NCBI GenBank assembly: GCA_035048495.1
Contig: CM068548.1
Coordinates: 15,117,464-15,181,463 of the forward strand
Length of the DNA: 64,000 nt
Origin: Euptelea pleiosperma
Taxonomy: Eukaryota > Streptophyta > Magnoliopsida > Ranunculales > Eupteleaceae
Direction of reading: 5' to 3'
The position numbers were made by a program, and so were the translations under genes. Shown piece after piece: positions 61,901-64,000 of this stretch (its first letter is position 1; each line of letters starts with the position of its first letter). The notes under the pieces were generated by a model. That model did not search any database. It was not told the DNA's origin and was given only the letters and a program-made list of their open reading frames with translations.

Positions 61901-64000
61901 CATTATGACACATCGTAGATGAGAACATGGCTAAAAAATTTTAGACTATACTCTTTATTCAAGTATTGTTATACTTGCTAGGTTTCCACTTTATCAATGT
62001 TTCACTAGTCCTTGAGGCTATACGTTTTATGTTTTAAGTTTTTAATCATTTTAATCAGACTCAAGAAACATTATTGTCTCCATCAAGTTCTCAGCTGAGT
62101 CTAGTCTACTCGGACTTGGACCCGTGATTGAATTTCCAGTTCCCAAATCGTCAGGCAACAAAGCACATGAATCAGTAATTTGACCATCACCAAATATAAT
62201 GACATCTTGAATCTCTGCATCTATTGTAATTTGGAATAACAATGTTGCCTTTCTTATTTTCTGTGCTTAATTCTTTTTGTTGAACTTAGTGGTCTTTCTG
62301 GAAACAATAGATCATGGAAGATCTATAGACAAGTTAGAGCTTAAGCAACTGTTTTACTTTCTACAGAAACAAGATGAGTCTCTTCTGGAAGATGTCTGGA
62401 CCCTATTAAGAGCAGGAAGACTGGAAGAGGCATGTGAGCTTTGCCGATCTGCTGGGCAGGTATGCAAAATTTCCAGTCTCAGGTTGTGGGATTACATTAG
62501 TCTTTCTTTCTTCTTACAGGGTTGTTATTTTCTTCTTGTGGCAGCCATGGAGGGCAGCAACTCTATGCCCCTTTGGAGGGTTGGACCAATTTCCTTCCAT
62601 TGAAGCTCTGGTGAAGAATGGAAAGAATAGAACCTTGCAAGCAATTGAGCTGGAGAGTGGCATTGGACGCCAATGGCGTCTTTGGAAATGGGCTTCTTAT
62701 TGTGCCTCAGAGGTAGGAATCAAAGGGTTAGAGAAAAGATTTATTATCACTTGTTACAATGAGTCTTATACTTCTCTTATCATTTTCTTACAGTGGCTTT
62801 GCATTTTCTTTTGTGCAACATATCAAAGTTTTTTCTGAAAGGTCTTTAAAAGTTGAAATTAATATTCTATTCTATGCACTGAGTTGTAAAAATTTTGGTT
62901 AGCTCATACACGATCTCTATTAAGTTGGGGCTTATTGTGTGTAAAGAATCTAACTGAATATCATTAATTGTTACAATTCTTTCCATTTTTGTCCTGCTAA
63001 TTGTCCAATGAAGGATTAATGCACAAAGGTGGCTACTAATGATTTATATATTTTTTAATTATTTCTATTATGAAGAAAATTGCGGATCAAGATGGTGGAA
63101 AATATGAGACAGCTGTATATGCAGCCCAGTGTAGTAACTTGAAGCGCTTGCTTCCTATCTGTCCGGAATGGGAGGTACTTCCTTACCCATTACTCATGCA
63201 AAGTCCTTGACAATGCCCTTGTGATTGCATATTTTCGGCTTTTCCAACCTAGTTTGCTGGGTACTTATTGTCATATCAATAAATTTTGGAAGACAGACAT
63301 TGAGCTGCTTGCTTAAGTTTTTTATTGGTGGTTTAATATATATTCTACTGGTGGTATTGAAATCTCACGATATATTACAATATTACCCAAAGAGGAAAAG
63401 GTAAAAACTTCCACTTTGTTGCAAGGAGTTAAAATTCTTTTAGAGATCTTTTTTGAAGACATTTGGCATAAAATGTCATGAAAACATTAAAAATATATAT
63501 AGTCATGGAATTAAATTTCTTGAAGAGATCTTCACAAGATTTTTTTTTGATAAGCAATACTCTCAAGATGTTGATGTTTGTAATGTAATGAATTAAATAT
63601 TTAGGTTTTCTATTTTTTTTTCTTAGGATTTGTCAACAAACTCATGACTCCAGAGATAACATAAAAATAAATAAATTGTAATTTCTTCAAGTTTGTCTTG
63701 CCTAAAAAATTACCCAGGATGAGATTTGCATTCCGCCATTATGTATATTAACATGGTCTTTTTCAGGAATAGAGATGACAGATGAGCTGGTCTAATGTTT
63801 CTCGAGTTATCATTCTATGTGGTACTGCATGTCTGTCATTCTTAAAAGCTACTTGTACTCTATAGTGTACTCCTACCGCATTACTTATTCTTTGTAAAAG
63901 GCTTAGCAATAGTTAGGGTTGTAGGTCATCGTTGGAATATTACCAGTTGGTTCACAATTTATTTTCGTCTTTTAATTACTCTAATAAAAATAAATTTCTC
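37974..64000 (+). CDS. NUP107: Nuclear pore scaffold protein NUP107, N-terminal half (3' end outside window; one frameshift)
   Basis: Ten exons are seen: 37974-38053, 38248-38590, 40795-40864, 56529-56644, 58478-58509, 58645-58770, 61038-61196, 62367-62459, 62545-62712, 63076-63174. NUP107 is part of the Y-shaped NUP107-160 scaffold of the nuclear pore and is mostly alpha-helical. The order of peptides follows plant NUP107: MDFQMEISPSYLDPEDLTIR, VSKLLYDGHSIQRRPNAALF, LMPIPDLILRFESACRSVSE, VVEDKLMRQKARLLLDEAAS, SHLEACQFVMTDHTAQLCLR, GVWHQTQRFLKKGLADPAAV, QDESLLEDVWTLLRAGRLEE, PWRAATLCPFGGLDQFPSIE, RLWKWASYCASEKIADQDGG. Two oddities: exon 2 is one base short near 38,521-38,527, so the frame changes from HEDE to the frame coding LEDTGETTFALFASLLDSAL; and the expected exon 4 end (AAAG|GAAATA) lacks GT. 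All other sites are GT-AG. Intron 3 is about 15.7 kb and full of retroelements. The next exon is not found before the window ends. Read as a real gene; an assembly error or young pseudogene cannot be excluded. Confidence 0.9.
39741..39862 (+). repeat. Short tandem duplication in NUP107 intron 2
   Basis: GATTTTAAGGAGTGCCGATA and TAATTATGTGTTAGCCTCCC occur twice; the first unit has an extra GAGGAGTGCCAATAG-like stretch. Non-coding. Confidence 0.7.
39935..40221. mobile_element. hAT MITE in NUP107 intron 2
   Basis: Ends TAGGGGTGTCAATGGA and TCCGTTGACAGCTCTA; flanks TATTTGGG and TATTCGGG match at 7 of 8. The interior is rich in GGATATCCGATA and ATTCGAAT palindromes. Its TIR is of the same class as the element at 32167-32543. 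Confidence 0.82.
41368..42581 (+). mobile_element. 5'-truncated LINE fragment in NUP107 intron 3
   Basis: Translated pieces in shifting frames match the C-terminal region of plant L1-type LINEs after the reverse transcriptase: NKIKFWEDIWCG, VFSVRTFYEVLN, RIPTKVAFFVWAALLDKIM and the zf-RVT zinc-binding segment YCSMCKHGGESVLHLMLHCD. Several stops interrupt it. The element ends CCTTTAATAATATTTATACT and is bounded by an exact 11-bp direct repeat ATAAAAAAATG (41,357-41,367 and 42,582-42,592), as left by target-primed insertion. Confidence 0.8.
42593..43214. other. Intron 3 sequence between LINE and Copia element
   Basis: AT-rich intronic DNA; no domain or repeat recognised. Confidence 0.35.
43220..43393 (+). 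repeat. 5' LTR of Copia element 1
   Basis: 174 bp. It matches the 3' LTR with very few substitutions; it lacks about 25 bases present there (ATATATATTGGGTGAAATCG and neighbours) and has CTCATCTCTTCC where the other has CTCTTCC. Confidence 0.93.
43887..44820 (+). pseudogene. Copia 1 gag (broken)
   Basis: It starts at an ATG after a roughly 500-base leader. The N-terminal gag region has TTVKLDGTNYLAWSQSTEMY and FEKWEAENSIVMSWLLHSMH, typical of the UBN2/gag family. The CCHC zinc knuckle CDHCGKHRHTQETC lies at about 44,695. Breaks: a TAG at 44,283, a frameshift in the YYTQQ-VGRGR area near 44,340, and a TAG at 44,524. Gag would package the element RNA; this copy cannot make a full product. Confidence 0.88.
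44990..46511 (+). pseudogene. Copia 1 protease and integrase (broken)
   Basis: The aspartic protease motif DSGASDHM is preceded by a TGA at 45,019. The zinc-binding segment (HNRLGH, CEPC) follows a second TGA at 45,439 and a frame change near 45,540. The integrase core shows HSDVWGP, VDDYSRYTWIY, LRTDNGGEY and TPQQNGTAERKHRH, so the D,D,E catalytic residues are present. The C-terminal GKEY-like region GCVCYVHAHHRKDKLDPKA and FLGYSSTQKGYRC are also present. The frame ends at a TAG at 46,509. Confidence 0.9.
46563..48269 (+). pseudogene. Copia 1 reverse transcriptase and RNase H (broken)
   Basis: The reverse transcriptase runs from MLEEMTALEKNGDWDLVPLP to RKYVLDLL, with YVDDIVVTG as the catalytic box and QLDVKDAFLHGDLEEEVYM carrying the first Asp. 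A TAG at 46,761 precedes it and a TGA at 47,496 separates it from RNase H (AYADADWAGSVTDRRSTSGY, ARSSAEAEYRSMA, YCDIKAAISIAHNPV, KHIEVDRHFIKEKL). The terminal QVADVLTKG motif is intact, and the stop lies just before the polypurine tract. Confidence 0.93.
48277..48469 (+). repeat. 3' LTR of Copia element 1
   Basis: 193 bp. It contains a perfect hairpin with 12-base arms, GAAATCGTGTAG and CTACACGATTTC, around a single G (about 48,364-48,388). The left arm is absent from the 5' LTR. Confidence 0.93.
48606..50896. repeat. GCCTC-rich non-autonomous repeat in NUP107 intron 3
   Basis: The left end has three tandem units of about 43 bases (CCAGTGTTTTAAACATTAAG, CCTCTTGAGCATGC). The right end has GCCTCAACTCAGCGCCTCGG and ends GCCTTTGAAAACATTAG. 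Ends are roughly inverted (CAGTGTTTTTAAA against TTTGAAAACATTAG), and inner GCCTCAAGGC/GCCTTGAGGC-like motifs lie on both sides, as in hAT subterminal repeats. The interior is AT-rich with GAA-rich stretches (50,290-50,360) coding only a Glu/Arg-rich low-complexity peptide. No transposase and no target duplication were found. Confidence 0.5.
50897..56197 (+). mobile_element. Ty1/Copia LTR retrotransposon 2, degraded
   Basis: A second Copia element in the same orientation. LTRs share TAATACCATGTTAAGCTGTA, AGGGCATATTTGTCCATG and TTCTTGATCTTCTTCAAACC. The 5' LTR (about 50897-51085) lacks the first 20 or so bases found in the 3' LTR (about 55988-56197, beginning TGTTTTCAGGGTAG), being joined directly to the GCCTC-rich repeat. 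The primer site TGGTCTCAAAGC differs from the tRNA-Met complement at three positions. No target duplication can be read. Confidence 0.9.
51600..55970 (+). pseudogene. Copia 2 gag-pol remnant
   Basis: Domains are in the usual order but broken by many stops and frameshifts. Gag pieces lie at 51,670-52,616; the zinc knuckle has Tyr in place of its second Cys (CDHYCRRRHLKDKC). Protease: WVIDSGASEHMAD at about 52,750. Integrase: the first catalytic Asp is lost (HSNGWGP) and LRFDQGGKY replaces the usual second motif. Reverse transcriptase: VEEMRALEKNNTWELVDVPR, and YMDDIIVTV at about 55,028. RNase H: 55,292-55,873 with YTDVDWTGAKADKISTSGYC and KHIEVDHHFIRDK. It is inactive and clearly older than Copia 1. 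Confidence 0.9.
56198..56528. other. End of NUP107 intron 3
   Basis: Unique AT-rich intron sequence with a short direct repeat (AATAGATGTACTGTTAT twice, about 56,352 and 56,387) and a normal acceptor TTGTGTAG before exon 4. Confidence 0.5.
56950..57062 (-). pseudogene. Possible Copia RNase H 3' fragment in NUP107 intron 4
   Basis: The minus strand gives SMPYVRSTNEMAEIFSKA, which resembles the LPFV-x-ADIFTK-type end of Copia polyproteins. Only about 35 residues match and the flanks are unrelated, so this is tentative. The rest of intron 4 (56,645-58,477) shows nothing recognisable. Confidence 0.35.
59300..59760 (-). mobile_element. LINE 3' fragment in NUP107 intron 6, copy 1
   Basis: On the minus strand, FSHMLRSVNDVMNSLSRGGL resembles the C-terminal end of the RNase H domain of plant LINEs (the part ending in a NxxAHxLAK-type motif), followed by FPNFVLVIYLI and a stop. 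An upstream piece in another frame (59,566-59,748) probably belongs to it. Confidence 0.5.
59918..60195 (-). mobile_element. LINE 3' fragment in NUP107 intron 6, copy 2
   Basis: A paralogue of 59300-59640 in the same orientation, with FSSHTLKSVNDVANTLVAKR and FPNFVLVLYLI. Shared DNA includes TAAGTAAAGAACAAGTACAA-like and GTACAAAATTAGGGAAA blocks. Confidence 0.5.
60200..61030. other. Remainder of NUP107 intron 6
   Basis: AT-rich intron DNA with a (CT)n run at about 60,859-60,876. No other feature seen. Confidence 0.35.
63175..64000. other. NUP107 intron 10, incomplete
   Basis: It starts with the donor GTACTT after exon 10. No further NUP107 exon could be recognised before the window ends; the sequence is AT-rich and without clear repeats. 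Confidence 0.5.

Noticed and set aside
62277..62366. Extra NUP107 exon upstream of exon 8
   Set aside because: The frame is open but the sequence does not resemble the family, and exon 7 joins exon 8 in phase without it.

Overview
This window is nuclear DNA from a flowering plant. It carries multi-exon genes with GT-AG introns, plastid and organelle transit peptides, an auxin response factor, a plant-type nucleoporin, Copia retrotransposons primed by initiator tRNA-Met, and dense families of non-autonomous DNA transposons. The species cannot be fixed from sequence alone; a non-grass angiosperm such as a magnoliid or early-diverging eudicot is plausible.

Layout. (1) 1-576, minus: the 5' part of an organellar tyrosyl-tRNA synthetase gene running off the left edge. 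(2) 577-1583: a divergent intergenic region with a truncated tRNA-derived SINE and two foldback repeats. (3) 1584-5066, plus: a complete five-exon chloroplast co-chaperonin CPN20 gene (252 aa), with a second SINE in intron 1, a hAT-type MITE in intron 4 and another just after the stop. (4) 6680-17013, minus: a complete thirteen-exon ARF7/ARF19-type auxin response factor (1,090 aa) with B3, ARF, Gln-rich and PB1 regions. (5) 18,700-37,900: about 19 kb with no supported gene, filled with MITE-like foldback repeats that are often nested with visible target-site duplications, plus local segmental duplications. (6) 37,974-beyond 64,000, plus: the 5' part of NUP107 (ten exons seen, 429 codons if one missing base is allowed for). 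Its third intron is about 15.7 kb and holds a LINE fragment, two Copia elements in sense orientation and a GCCTC-rich repeat.

The four genes are unrelated housekeeping or regulatory genes (organelle translation, plastid protein folding, auxin-dependent transcription, nuclear pore scaffold); nothing suggests a shared pathway. I found no defence-like, biosynthetic or otherwise obviously new gene system. The most interesting material is (a) the foldback family called F1 here, whose two arms each end in or near a perfect G-box (CCACGTGG) and whose arms have been hit repeatedly by other MITEs; (b) Russian-doll nesting of MITEs with readable target-site duplications; (c) two oddities in NUP107, a one-base frameshift in exon 2 and a missing GT donor at the expected end of exon 4; and (d) a Copia element with almost identical LTRs but a gag-pol broken only by stops of the kind expected from cytosine deamination.

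All exon boundaries were set by hand from reading phase, GT-AG sites and recalled family conservation. Repeat boundaries given without a target-site duplication are approximate.
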